DNA of 64,000 bases, taken from the NCBI GenBank assembly GCA_948579315.1, contig CAPAOL010000001.1, positions 1 through 64,000 on the forward strand, written 5' to 3'. A program made the position numbers and the translations under genes. Below are positions 36,681 through 45,921 of this stretch, piece by piece. A model generated the notes under the pieces. It was not told the origin of the DNA. It ran no database searches and worked only from the letters and a program-made list of their open reading frames with translations. Position 1 is the stretch's first letter. Each line of letters starts with the position of its first letter. Source of the DNA: an uncultured Phocaeicola sp. (GTDB lineage: Bacteria > Bacteroidota > Bacteroidia > Bacteroidales > Bacteroidaceae).

Positions 36681-38177
36681 TTATTTTTTATCAATTATAT
36701 CTTTCATCGGAACAATAGGAATATTCTTATCGAAGTCATACAATGAAAGAATTTTAAGATTAAGTAATTCTATTCTGTAGTTGATTAATGCTTGCGTATA
36801 AGTGATTTTTTTATTCGAAAGCTGCGTTTGAAACTGACTCATTTCCATACCAGTAATATCACCTTCCCTATAACGCGTCTGATTCAGATCATAAGTCAAT
36901 TGGGCATTTTGCACATTTTGTTCGGCTATTTTTATCTGTGTCCGCAGATTTTCGAGATTACGCCATACCTGACGAATATTCAGTTCTATATCCACCTTCT
37001 CCTCGTGAAATTCCAGTTCGTTAATCCGTTGCGCCATCTTTTGCGCTTTGATTCGTGCCTTCTTTTCACCCCAATCGAAAATAGGAACAGTAAAACTAAT
37101 CGAAACGCGTGGATTCTGTGTCGGATTACTAAACATTTGGTTCAAATGACGATTATCTCCCATCAAACCGAATGACAAAGAAACATCCCCTTTAAACTCA
37201 TTCAACGCTTTCGTTTTAATCATTTCAAATTCAAGCTCCTTACTTTCTATTTCACGTTGACGCAACTCCAAACGTGAACCTAATCCATGTGTGATCGCTT
37301 GCTCTAAATCCACCTGAATCGGTTTTATATCAACCTCTGCAAGCACCAGGATTTCCTCATCCAGTCTCATTCCCAGCGTTTGTTTCAATTTATCTTTCGC
37401 GTTCTCCATATTAACCAGACTCTCGTCTACCGACGAACGGGCCGTCGCAAGATTCAGCTCTGCCTGAAAAAGCTCATCTTTAGCAGCCAAATCCGCTTCT
37501 ACTTTGTTTTTTATGATATCATAACTCTGCTGGGCGTTACTTAATTCTTCACGGCTGATTTCCAAATTACTTTGTGCCATATAAACCGCATAAAACTGTT
37601 CTGTTATACTTTTTTCTGTATTCAACCGCTGCAAAGCATAACTAATATTGGCATTTTCATAATCATACTCTATTTGCTTCAATTCCATCTTCCGCTTGTT
37701 ATAAGTGAAAATAGGTTGTGTCAATTGCAGATAGAGATCATTACTGAATGCCCGGTCACTGGTTTTATTGCCCTCCAAAATGGAGTTATTATCTTGCCAC
37801 CCGAATTTGTTGATTAAAGAAATCGTACCGTCTGTCCACAAAATAGGCTGTTCTATTTGCAAAGTACCACTGCTATTGAGCGTCTCATTGGTATACCATT
37901 GTGACAGACGGTTGTCGAAACGCCTATTTTTGTTATACTCCAACGGATTCAGATTCAACGAGAATCGTGATTTCAATGAAGCCTTCTGTGCAACTAAATT
38001 CTGTTGGTACCTCTCCAAATTCATATAAGAACGGCGAAGAGAAGGACTATTCTCCTGCGCAATCTCCATCGCTTTGTCAATCGTTAAGGGTATTTGCCCT
38101 CGTGAAGACAAGGTACCCCCCATGACAACAACAATTGTCAGTAGTATTCTTTTTAATAGTAGTAAGTCACTTTGCAT
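36681..38177 (-). CDS. TolC family outer-membrane efflux protein
   Basis: The protein has 498 residues. A signal peptide (about 1-27) precedes IPLTIDKAMEIAQENSPSLRRSYMNLERYQ, the standard TolC opening, and two repeats of long coiled-coil helices with beta strands. No lipobox is visible, unlike the NodT protein at 18.8-20.1 kb. It provides the outer-membrane channel for the RND/ABC machine and lies 7 bp before the adaptor gene. Confidence 0.92.
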   Translation of the reverse strand: MQSDLLLLKRILLTIVVVMGGTLSSRGQIPLTIDKAMEIAQENSPSLRRSYMNLERYQQNLVAQKASLKSRFSLNLNPLEYNKNRRFDNRLSQWYTNETLNSSGTLQIEQPILWTDGTISLINKFGWQDNNSILEGNKTSDRAFSNDLYLQLTQPIFTYNKRKMELKQIEYDYENANISYALQRLNTEKSITEQFYAVYMAQSNLEISREELSNAQQSYDIIKNKVEADLAAKDELFQAELNLATARSSVDESLVNMENAKDKLKQTLGMRLDEEILVLAEVDIKPIQVDLEQAITHGLGSRLELRQREIESKELEFEMIKTKALNEFKGDVSLSFGLMGDNRHLNQMFSNPTQNPRVSISFTVPIFDWGEKKARIKAQKMAQRINELEFHEEKVDIELNIRQVWRNLENLRTQIKIAEQNVQNAQLTYDLNQTRYREGDITGMEMSQFQTQLSNKKITYTQALINYRIELLNLKILSLYDFDKNIPIVPMKDIIDKK

Positions 38178-38196
38178 ATAGTTTACTGTTTTTTAA

Positions 38197-41100
38197 TTAA
38201 TATCGTTTCACTATTTTTACCGCATCGGCTGTAACAGAGCGCAGCTTACATTCATCTGTCAGAACCACCTGGACAGTATCAGAATCAAAGTAATAGCTAC
38301 CCAGCTGTTCCCAACCTTCATTGGCTTTTCTTAAATTTATATAAGCATCTTCCGCTCCACCGTCGTACTGTACTTTAAAATGATATTCTCCCTGAAGATT
38401 CTTGTTCCATCGGAGTTCGTCATTCTTAAATACATAGTAATACAAGTCGTATTGACCGGCTTCCGGTACAGGAATTTTCCATGTGGCAGTCTGGCTACCA
38501 TCCCCACTCTTTATCACAAAAGCCGAGCGAATATATTTTCCATAATATTTACTATTAGTAGTAGCCGTCCACTGTAAAGGGGGACGCCACCAGGATATTC
38601 CTGAATATTTGAAAGGTGTCTCCTCGACTTCATCCAGCCACTTAGGCAGAAGCCCCACAATAGGAGGAGCAGACAGAACAAAAAGCGTGGAATCTTCATT
38701 ATCCACAATAACTTCTCCCGGCAGCTCGAACGACGATTCCGGCAATATATAAATACTGTCTTTAACTATTCTGTTCCGCTCATTCTTAACATTACCTATC
38801 TCCTGATTTATCACATTAGGTAGATTGCCGGAAAGCATGGTATTAATTTCAATGTTACGAATTTGGTCTTCCCAGACCGAAACAAATTCTTTAGTTGTAT
38901 GGGCGGGCATCTCTATTTTCATTCTGGCTCTGGGATCCTCCAGAGGATCACTCCACCAACCATCCTTACGAATATTCATGTGAATAATCCCTTCGTAATC
39001 CGAATTATTGCTTACCAACATTCTTAATACAAAAAGTTCTTCCCCACCTTTGTTGACAATTTTAGTCAATGTAGGTTCTCCCAACGAGTAAAAAGGAAGA
39101 GGGGTAGGTTTCTCCCATTCTCCCAACAACGAACGAATATCCGTCCGGCTTATCTTCCCCAATGTATCAAGCATATTCTCAAATTTTATATTCAGGAAAG
39201 TATTACGTTTCAACATCGAATACAGTGAATCTCTAAAAGCTTCTACCCCCATATTTATTTCTGACCGGGCAAAAAGACGGCTTGCTTCCTGCCCGACAAT
39301 ATTATTTTGCAGGTTACGTAATTCGACATCAGCCAATAGTTCTTTAAAGGTACGCGTTTCTAATAACAGAATAGCCTTCTCATTATTACTAATACCATTA
39401 ATCTGACGTTCCCATCCCTCATTCTCCGATTTCTTCTGCAAATACAATTCAATCACCCGGTTGGCTACCGGCCATTCTGAGGAGAAGATATTATAACGAA
39501 AATTATAGATCTGTGGAAAAAGGAAATAAGGATTTGATTCTGATGATAAATTACCCTTTCCCCTATCTGATGAAAAATTATAATCCCCCTCTGTTTGCAA
39601 AAACATCCAGGCAAAATTGCCGAATGTACGCATCTGCGCTTCTTTTATACCGATTTCATTCCCATTTCCATATTTTGACCATCGTATGTGATTTTGAACC
39701 TGTTTCTTTACATCCAGTTCATCAAACAACGCTCCTTTTTCTGGGAATAAGACCATTTCAGGCTGTATGGTTTCTTGTGCTTGCGACCAGGCACGCTCAT
39801 AACCGGCAAATTGTATCGGTACTTCTATCAACGAAAACCGTTTGAAAGGATAGTCCAATTTATAATTTCGTGCCAATTGATCTTTAACATTACGTATCAG
39901 TGAAGGAATAGTATCGTGAATAGAATCCAAGGCTGCTGTAAAAAAGTCATGTCCTTTCAGGTGCCAGATGCTATACAAGACACTATCTGCCAATACGCTT
40001 TTTTGCTGATAATCTCCAATAACCAGCGATATGGTTTGAGACGGGAAATCCCCTTTAAACGTATAAGTTCCCTGTTCATCCCCCTTACCCTCACCTTGAG
40101 AAAGAGGAATCAATCCATCGAGAGGTTTCACCTTCAAATGATAATTACTGAAATAAGTTTGTTGCCAATTCGGGTTTTCATCACTATAACTCGTCCCCGC
40201 ACGAGGATACCAATATGTTTCAGGAGTAAGCAACAGATAATCCTTCGTCTGGAAACTATACTGTTTATCAATATTGAATAGAAACTTCTTTTTCGAAGCT
40301 TGCAATACTTCGGGAGGAATATCCAAATAACAAAACGAATGATCTATCCGCCCGTCATACTTAAATGTCACCGAAGCCGTGTCACCTTTTGCCAGATCCC
40401 TACCGAAATCTACTAACACAATTTGCCTGTCACGTTTAAATTGAAGAGATTGTCCGCCTGAATGAACAGAACGTACGGTTAATCCCGGATTCAGGCAGAA
40501 CGTGAATACGGCAGATGAGTCCAGAGCCTCCCCTCTCATAGTTACTTCAGATAAAAAGTCGTCAGGACGTTGTTCTATCGAAAAATCGTATTGATGAATA
40601 AACATCTTCGGAGTAGTAACATACTGGTTATTAATACGTGTATATACTGCCCGTATATCGCTCTTATACAATATCGAATGTACATGCCAATATCCACAGG
40701 CAAAACTCAACAGAAGAGTACAAACAGAAAAAAATATCCATGGATAATTACTGCGTGACGAGTGAGGTAGACGCCGGAACAAAAAGATTGTGAAAAAGAC
40801 AAACGCTAACCCAGCAAAAAAGTAAATAGCCCGGTGGTTTAAAATCACCTCCAAGTTGGAAAAGCCGACAATAGTAGACTTTACTAATGGGAGACTGTAA
40901 GCCATATAATCGAAAAGATAGTAAAACTTATCTTCAATATAGAATACAGTCAATCCGATATACCCTAACAATAGGACGAAAGTAAGTGCCTGATTCTTCA
41001 ACACCAACATCAGAAAGATAGATAAACCGATGATAAAGATTAAAGTAGGTACACTAATCAACAGAAAATAAAGTAGATAAGCCGTCCAGGCCACTTCTCC

Positions 41101-41511
41101 CGATGTCAGATTAAATGCCACAGTAATGCTCATTATAATGAGATTAAGCAACAGGAAGACACGCAAGTTTCCCCAGATCTTTCCAATAACGTATTCGGCA
41201 TTACTTAACGGACGGACATAAAAGACTTCCGATGTATCTAGTTTTTTATCTCTTTTCAGAAAATCGGAGGCTAGAAAGATAGCAATAACAGCCTGTCCTG
41301 TATTCAACAACAACAGGATTAAATAAGGGATATTCGATGGAATAGACGTAGCAATCCAAAAACCGAAAGTGTCCTCCGATACAAATAAAAGAAAATTAAA
41401 AAGAGTAGTGATGCCTATGGCGAGTACTGTAAATACTCTGAAGAACCAACTTCTTATTAATAACTTACTTTCATATTTTGCAACCGATTGTATATTAGAT
41501 AAAAAGGTCAT
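38197..41511 (-). CDS. ABC-2 permease fused to M1-peptidase-like and golvesin-like domains
   Basis: The protein has 1104 residues. The first 290 hold about seven hydrophobic segments plus the DTSEVFYVRPLSNAEYVIGKIWG loop of ABC-2 permeases. Residues about 300-780 resemble the N-terminal beta-sandwich and thermolysin-like domain of M1 aminopeptidases (LLTPETYWYPRAGTSYSD, then a PIQFAGYERAW segment at the exopeptidase-motif position). No HExxH zinc motif follows, so peptidase activity is doubtful. The last ~120 residues (GQYDLYYYVF...YNFD-type strands...VTADAVKIV) resemble the golvesin C-terminal domain. ABC permease/M1 fusions are known in Bacteroidota. It pairs with the ATPase gene 15 bp upstream. 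Confidence 0.82.
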   Translation of the reverse strand: MTFLSNIQSVAKYESKLLIRSWFFRVFTVLAIGITTLFNFLLFVSEDTFGFWIATSIPSNIPYLILLLLNTGQAVIAIFLASDFLKRDKKLDTSEVFYVRPLSNAEYVIGKIWGNLRVFLLLNLIIMSITVAFNLTSGEVAWTAYLLYFLLISVPTLIFIIGLSIFLMLVLKNQALTFVLLLGYIGLTVFYIEDKFYYLFDYMAYSLPLVKSTIVGFSNLEVILNHRAIYFFAGLAFVFFTIFLFRRLPHSSRSNYPWIFFSVCTLLLSFACGYWHVHSILYKSDIRAVYTRINNQYVTTPKMFIHQYDFSIEQRPDDFLSEVTMRGEALDSSAVFTFCLNPGLTVRSVHSGGQSLQFKRDRQIVLVDFGRDLAKGDTASVTFKYDGRIDHSFCYLDIPPEVLQASKKKFLFNIDKQYSFQTKDYLLLTPETYWYPRAGTSYSDENPNWQQTYFSNYHLKVKPLDGLIPLSQGEGKGDEQGTYTFKGDFPSQTISLVIGDYQQKSVLADSVLYSIWHLKGHDFFTAALDSIHDTIPSLIRNVKDQLARNYKLDYPFKRFSLIEVPIQFAGYERAWSQAQETIQPEMVLFPEKGALFDELDVKKQVQNHIRWSKYGNGNEIGIKEAQMRTFGNFAWMFLQTEGDYNFSSDRGKGNLSSESNPYFLFPQIYNFRYNIFSSEWPVANRVIELYLQKKSENEGWERQINGISNNEKAILLLETRTFKELLADVELRNLQNNIVGQEASRLFARSEINMGVEAFRDSLYSMLKRNTFLNIKFENMLDTLGKISRTDIRSLLGEWEKPTPLPFYSLGEPTLTKIVNKGGEELFVLRMLVSNNSDYEGIIHMNIRKDGWWSDPLEDPRARMKIEMPAHTTKEFVSVWEDQIRNIEINTMLSGNLPNVINQEIGNVKNERNRIVKDSIYILPESSFELPGEVIVDNEDSTLFVLSAPPIVGLLPKWLDEVEETPFKYSGISWWRPPLQWTATTNSKYYGKYIRSAFVIKSGDGSQTATWKIPVPEAGQYDLYYYVFKNDELRWNKNLQGEYHFKVQYDGGAEDAYINLRKANEGWEQLGSYYFDSDTVQVVLTDECKLRSVTADAVKIVKRY

Positions 41512-41526
41512 ATCATCATATCATGT

Positions 41527-42420
41527 TTAGTCGTTCATCCAAAGGTTCAATTGATTCTCCATATAATATACATAAGCATGTTCAAGATTAGGAGAAAATG
41601 GCTCTGCTTCGTATCCCTCCACACTATCGGCAACCACCTGTACCTCCCAGGCTGCCCCCGACGGAATAGTAGATATGACCGGATATTTTTTATCGATCTC
41701 ATGCAATTGGTCACCACCGGCCCTGATTCGCCATACCTTACCTTCGGCTTTCTTCAACATATCTTGCGGGGAACCATAGAAAGAGACTTCTCCCCGATTC
41801 ATCAACGCCATATTATTACAGGTACTTGAAATATCCCCAACAATATGAGTAGATAAGATGATTGTTACGTCATTCTCGCTAACTTCAGAAAGAAGATTAC
41901 GGAAACGGATGCGCTCCTCTGGATCAAGTCCGGTAGTAGGTTCATCTACGATGATTACTTTGGGGTGGTGTATCAATGCCTGTGCAATTCCCAACCGCCG
42001 TTTCATACCTCCTGATAATTTGTTGGCATATCGTTCCCGGACATCAAACAACCCCACATTTTCAAGCATTTCATCTACAGCCTGCTTTCGTTGTCTGCTT
42101 TGAGTCATTCCCGACAAGCGAGCTGCATAGTCCAGAAATTCATACGTTTTATATTTGGCGAAAAAACGAAAATCTTGAGGTAGATATCCCAATATACCAC
42201 GGATTTCTTTTCGCTGTTTCATCAAATCGTAACCACAAATTTCGACTTGTCCGGAAGTCGGCTCCATTAATGCAACCAAAATACGCATTAAAGTAGATTT
42301 GCCGGCACCGTTGGGTCCCAATAAACCAAACATCCCTGCAGGGATTTCCAGATTGATGTTTTTCAATGCATGATTCCCGTTTGGATATATCTTATTGAGA
42401 TTTCTAATAGTTATGCTCAT
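41527..42420 (-). CDS. ABC transporter ATP-binding protein
   Basis: The protein has 297 residues. Walker A is GPNGAGKST (35-43), the Q-loop is in GYLPQDFRFF, the signature is LSGGMKRR, Walker B is VIIVDEPTTGLDP and the H-loop is in LSTHI. The C-terminal ~80 residues are an accessory domain (EGKVWRIRAGGDQL...) also found at the end of the RND-ABC fusion. It powers the ABC-2 permease encoded next. It is the first gene of the seven-gene operon. Confidence 0.93.
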   Translation of the reverse strand: MSITIRNLNKIYPNGNHALKNINLEIPAGMFGLLGPNGAGKSTLMRILVALMEPTSGQVEICGYDLMKQRKEIRGILGYLPQDFRFFAKYKTYEFLDYAARLSGMTQSRQRKQAVDEMLENVGLFDVRERYANKLSGGMKRRLGIAQALIHHPKVIIVDEPTTGLDPEERIRFRNLLSEVSENDVTIILSTHIVGDISSTCNNMALMNRGEVSFYGSPQDMLKKAEGKVWRIRAGGDQLHEIDKKYPVISTIPSGAAWEVQVVADSVEGYEAEPFSPNLEHAYVYYMENQLNLWMND

Positions 42421-42453
42421 GACATATTGTTAGTCCTATGTTATTTTGGCTGA

Positions 42454-42461
42454 TAAAGATA
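42454..42461 (-). promoter_or_regulatory. Possible -7 box of the RND/ABC operon
   Basis: The minus strand reads TATCTTTA 34 bp upstream of the ATPase start. No convincing -33 box lies at the expected distance. Confidence 0.3.
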
Positions 42462-42606
42462 AGCCTTATTTACATTATAAGAGAGACAATTGCAAACATT
42501 AACTTATATTAGCAGTCGAACGAAAGGAAACGAAAAATCATTTCAATGCAAAAGAGGAAACCGCTTCACAGTGACCTCCTCCTTCTATACTCTATATGAA
42601 CATGCT

Positions 42607-42653
42607 CCAAAAGGGTTTATTGAAAAAAAGGAGTACATTCAAAAGGGGTTTAT
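42607..42653. repeat. Direct repeat CAAAAGGGGTTTAT
   Basis: CCAAAAGGGTTTAT (42607) and TCAAAAGGGGTTTAT (42639) lie 32 bp apart in the 765-bp gap upstream of the ATPase gene. They could be regulator sites. I found no intact gene in 42421-43185. Confidence 0.4.
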
Positions 42654-42785
42654 CTCAAATTGAATAATCAAAAACTTATTATACTGCGATCAACTAGACA
42701 AACAATATCAAAATCATATCAACGATCTTCACAGACAGTTGATATTCAGGAAAATGTGCATCAAAATAAAATCTGATGCGTGGCC

Positions 42786-42827
42786 CCGATTAGGTAAAGA
42801 TGTACCTCTGTACTTTTTCCTAATCGG
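42786..42827. repeat. Long intergenic hairpin with CCGATTAGG arms
   Basis: CCGATTAGG (42786-42794) pairs with CCTAATCGG (42819-42827), and the stem extends through AAAG/TTTTT to GTAC/GTAC with small bulges. No T tract follows on either strand. Confidence 0.55.
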
Positions 42828-43055
42828 CTTAGGCAGGGATTCAATGCTACAAACGAATCCAAGCCCCTTACTATAAAACATCTTAAATACTACCACCCTT
42901 AACACCACTATGGGTCGGATTATAAGTAACCGTCTTATATTAATGATCCGTTCCGGTATAAAGTGATCGACTTGGGCTGTATATGCAGTGACAGCTCCAT
43001 TTTCTGTAGTAGAAGATATATTTTTAATTACACTACTTTATGATTTCAACTATTA

Positions 43056-43113
43056 TAAAAAAAGAAAAGTAAAAGAAAACCTTCACTCATGTGGAAGTTA
43101 TTCTTTTACTTTC
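43056..43113 (-). terminator. Terminator of the GH35 gene
   Basis: On the minus strand AAAGTAAAAGAA pairs with TTCTTTTACTTT, with an inner AACTTCC/GAAGGTT stem, and the stem runs into TTCTTTTTTTA. It lies about 70 bp past the stop codon. Confidence 0.65.
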
Positions 43114-43185
43114 CTATAAAACTTAATAATTAACTTTTGACTTAAATATCTCAAGTACGTATCACAAACATATAATTACCCTTTC

Positions 43186-45531
43186 TTAAAGTTTAAAAGG
43201 CGTCATCTTCAAATATACCCGATAATCCTTTATCATTCCCGTCTTGTCGGCTTCCGCTCTTGGCAAATAAGAAAATCCCGTGACTATCTTATCCTCACCA
43301 AGATTAATCACAATCTGATGTGGAAATTTATGTTTAGCAGCTGAAGAGTAGTTAGTATGCCAGAAAGTAGATTCCTGTAAGTCAAACACGTTCGTTGCAA
43401 TGTTATTTGCCTCTTCAGTTTCCTCACTATCTGCATAAATAACCTTCCAATGCTGACGTGACAATGGTTTACCATCAGCTCCTAACAATTCTAATTCTGC
43501 AATAGCTGCAAAGTCTTTTCCATCATAAGCATTCAATGCTTCAAGGCAAAAGAAACGAGTTTCCACTTCCTTTCCAAATTTCACATGCTGCCAACCATTA
43601 CCGGATTTAAAAGTCCCTTCATAAACAGTTTTTTCTCCTGTCAAATCCAAATTCTCACCAACCTTACGATGTGCATAAGCAGCACCATGTACACGCAGGT
43701 TGTCAAGAATAGGTTGTTGTAATCCTTCTGTCTGTGGCTGTACGGAACCAGCCATATCCAATATAATCACTTCATTCTCTCCTTTCTTCAACCAACATCC
43801 CGGCACATATAAGGTTTGTTGTGGCCCAATTTCCCAGTAACGTCCAATAGCATAACCGTTCACCCAAACCATGCCTTTACTCCAGTTAGTCATATTCAAG
43901 AATGTATCACCAGTTTTGTCCAACGTAAAGGTTCCACGATAATACGCAGGGTCTTTTTTCGGATTATCTTGTTTCACAAATTTCTTATTCTTTGCAAAAG
44001 CATAATCAACTGGGATATTATAAACTTTCCAATTCTTCAATGAAGTAGCAGCACCGTCCGATTGGATTTCCACTTTTTCAGTGATACCCTTCCAATCATA
44101 AATGCCTTTACCAAAATTCATACGCCCCATTGCTTCTACCAAAATATCCAGCTGGGCCCCTTCTTTCATTGGAGGAAGAATAACCGTACCTTCACCTTTT
44201 AAACGACTCAACGTAGCTAACTTCTTGCCATCCAGAAAAACTTGCGCCCAGTCATGAGCCTCTGTGATTGTCAACGTCTGTTCTTCTTTAGAGGCCGGCA
44301 GTGTAGTCCGGTACAAAATACTTCCCCATCCCTGATCGAACGCCTCCATTGACTGAATGTTTTCACTAATCTTTGGCTCCGGCAAATTATCAAACAGTAT
44401 TGCCACTTCATCCAACTTGAATGACGGAATGGCAATAGTCGGAACAGAATCCGGAATTTCTGGCAATGACTCGCCTTCGGGTAAATAGTTACTTAACAAA
44501 TTGCGTACCTCAAAATATTTGGGAGTGACTTTTCCTGATTCATTAATGGGAGCATCATAATCATAAGACGTACACGTCGGAGAGAAATTAGGGAAATTTG
44601 CTCCTCCCCAATGTCCGAAACTAGTACCTCCATGAGTCATATACAAACTAAATGAAATATTCCGGTCAAGCATTTCTTTCATTCCTTTTACCAAATCCTC
44701 CGCACTACGTGTCTCATGCTTCGCTCCCCAATGATCGAACCATCCGGACCAAAACTCACTACACATCAACGGAATATCAGGACGGAGTTCTTGCAAACGC
44801 TTAAATTGATCGTCAATATTAGCCCCTGTACCAAAGTTGATTGTCCAAAGCAAATCATCCAATGCATTATTCTCAAAATTCGAATTCCAGTCACATTGGA
44901 ATAAAGGAACTCCTGTGAAACCTGCTTGCTTTACAATATCACGTATTTCGGCAATGTATGGTTTGTCTATTCCGAATGATCCATATTCATTCTCAACCTG
45001 TACCATAATGATATTGCCACCTTTACTAATCTGAAGATCGGTAAGCTGTTTACCCACCTCATTCATAAACAATTTCACCTGCTCCATATAATACGGATCC
45101 TGTTCACGAAGCTTGATGTCTTTCTTCTTCAACAACCACCAAGGTAATCCCCCCATCTCCCACTCTGCACAAACATACGGCCCGGGACGAACGATCACAT
45201 ACATTCCGTTTTCCTGCGCCAGCCGGCAGAAAGCCGCAATATCTTTTTGACCGGTAAAGTCATATTTTCCTTCTTCCGGCTCATGAAAATTCCAAAAGAC
45301 ATAAAGACAAATGGTATTCATACCTAATGCCTTACACATCTTGATACGATGCTCCCAATACTCTTTTGGTATACGGGGATAATGAATTTCGGCTGCTTTT
45401 ACCACAAACGGTTTTCCGTTAAGCAAAAATGCCTTATTCCCTATTTCAAATGTCTCTTTTGGAGATTGGGAACAGGAAGTGCTGAAAACAGTCACTAATA
45501 AAATAAGCAAATACAATAAAGGTTTCTTCAT
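43186..45531 (-). CDS. GH35 beta-galactosidase lipoprotein
   Basis: The protein has 781 residues. A lipoprotein signal ends at Cys20 (FSTS-Cys), which suggests an outer-membrane or periplasmic lipoprotein. The GH35 TIM barrel shows HYPRIPKEYWEHRIKMCKALG, VIVRPGPYVCAEWEMGGLP, acid/base Glu182 in VENEYG and nucleophile Glu259 in CSEFWSGWFDHWG. C-terminal beta-sandwich domains follow, including a galactose-binding-like fold (WVNGYAIGRYW) and a last discoidin-like domain. It removes terminal beta-galactose from glycans. A terminator separates it from the DUF2264 and GH105 genes upstream, so it may have its own promoter. Confidence 0.92.
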   Translation of the reverse strand: MKKPLLYLLILLVTVFSTSCSQSPKETFEIGNKAFLLNGKPFVVKAAEIHYPRIPKEYWEHRIKMCKALGMNTICLYVFWNFHEPEEGKYDFTGQKDIAAFCRLAQENGMYVIVRPGPYVCAEWEMGGLPWWLLKKKDIKLREQDPYYMEQVKLFMNEVGKQLTDLQISKGGNIIMVQVENEYGSFGIDKPYIAEIRDIVKQAGFTGVPLFQCDWNSNFENNALDDLLWTINFGTGANIDDQFKRLQELRPDIPLMCSEFWSGWFDHWGAKHETRSAEDLVKGMKEMLDRNISFSLYMTHGGTSFGHWGGANFPNFSPTCTSYDYDAPINESGKVTPKYFEVRNLLSNYLPEGESLPEIPDSVPTIAIPSFKLDEVAILFDNLPEPKISENIQSMEAFDQGWGSILYRTTLPASKEEQTLTITEAHDWAQVFLDGKKLATLSRLKGEGTVILPPMKEGAQLDILVEAMGRMNFGKGIYDWKGITEKVEIQSDGAATSLKNWKVYNIPVDYAFAKNKKFVKQDNPKKDPAYYRGTFTLDKTGDTFLNMTNWSKGMVWVNGYAIGRYWEIGPQQTLYVPGCWLKKGENEVIILDMAGSVQPQTEGLQQPILDNLRVHGAAYAHRKVGENLDLTGEKTVYEGTFKSGNGWQHVKFGKEVETRFFCLEALNAYDGKDFAAIAELELLGADGKPLSRQHWKVIYADSEETEEANNIATNVFDLQESTFWHTNYSSAAKHKFPHQIVINLGEDKIVTGFSYLPRAEADKTGMIKDYRVYLKMTPFKL

Positions 45532-45794
45532 TTTCTAATCTATTGTTTTCATGATACATTAATCTCTTTTATAAATTCACCATCAGCTAATGTTCCCATT
45601 AAGACCGACAGCGAGTTTGAAAACCAATCTCATTCAATTACCCTAAAAACTAAAACTATTACCTATTGAAAACTAAATACATTGCAAAGATGAGATATTC
45701 TTTTTATACCAAGGTCTTCAAATCGGTCAAAACAGGACAAGATTCATTCAAAATAGCCTCAATATTGCTTTTTAGCGGTTATTTTTTACTTAAT

Positions 45795-45839
45795 ATAAAA
45801 AATCCTGCCGAAACTTTTTTATATAGCATCGACAGGATT
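45795..45839 (-). terminator. Terminator after DUF2264 gene
   Basis: On the minus strand AATCCTGTCGA pairs with TTCGGCAGGATT and runs into TTTTTTA. The remaining 45532-45921 gap holds only a CATCTTTG -7-like box (45685-45692, minus) that may serve GH35. Confidence 0.6.
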
Positions 45840-45921
45840 AATATTTATAATAAAGGTTAGTTAGTTTAATCTTCAAGAGCTAATTGGCAACTTCATAAGA
45901 CTAATATTGCTCTGCCATTTT

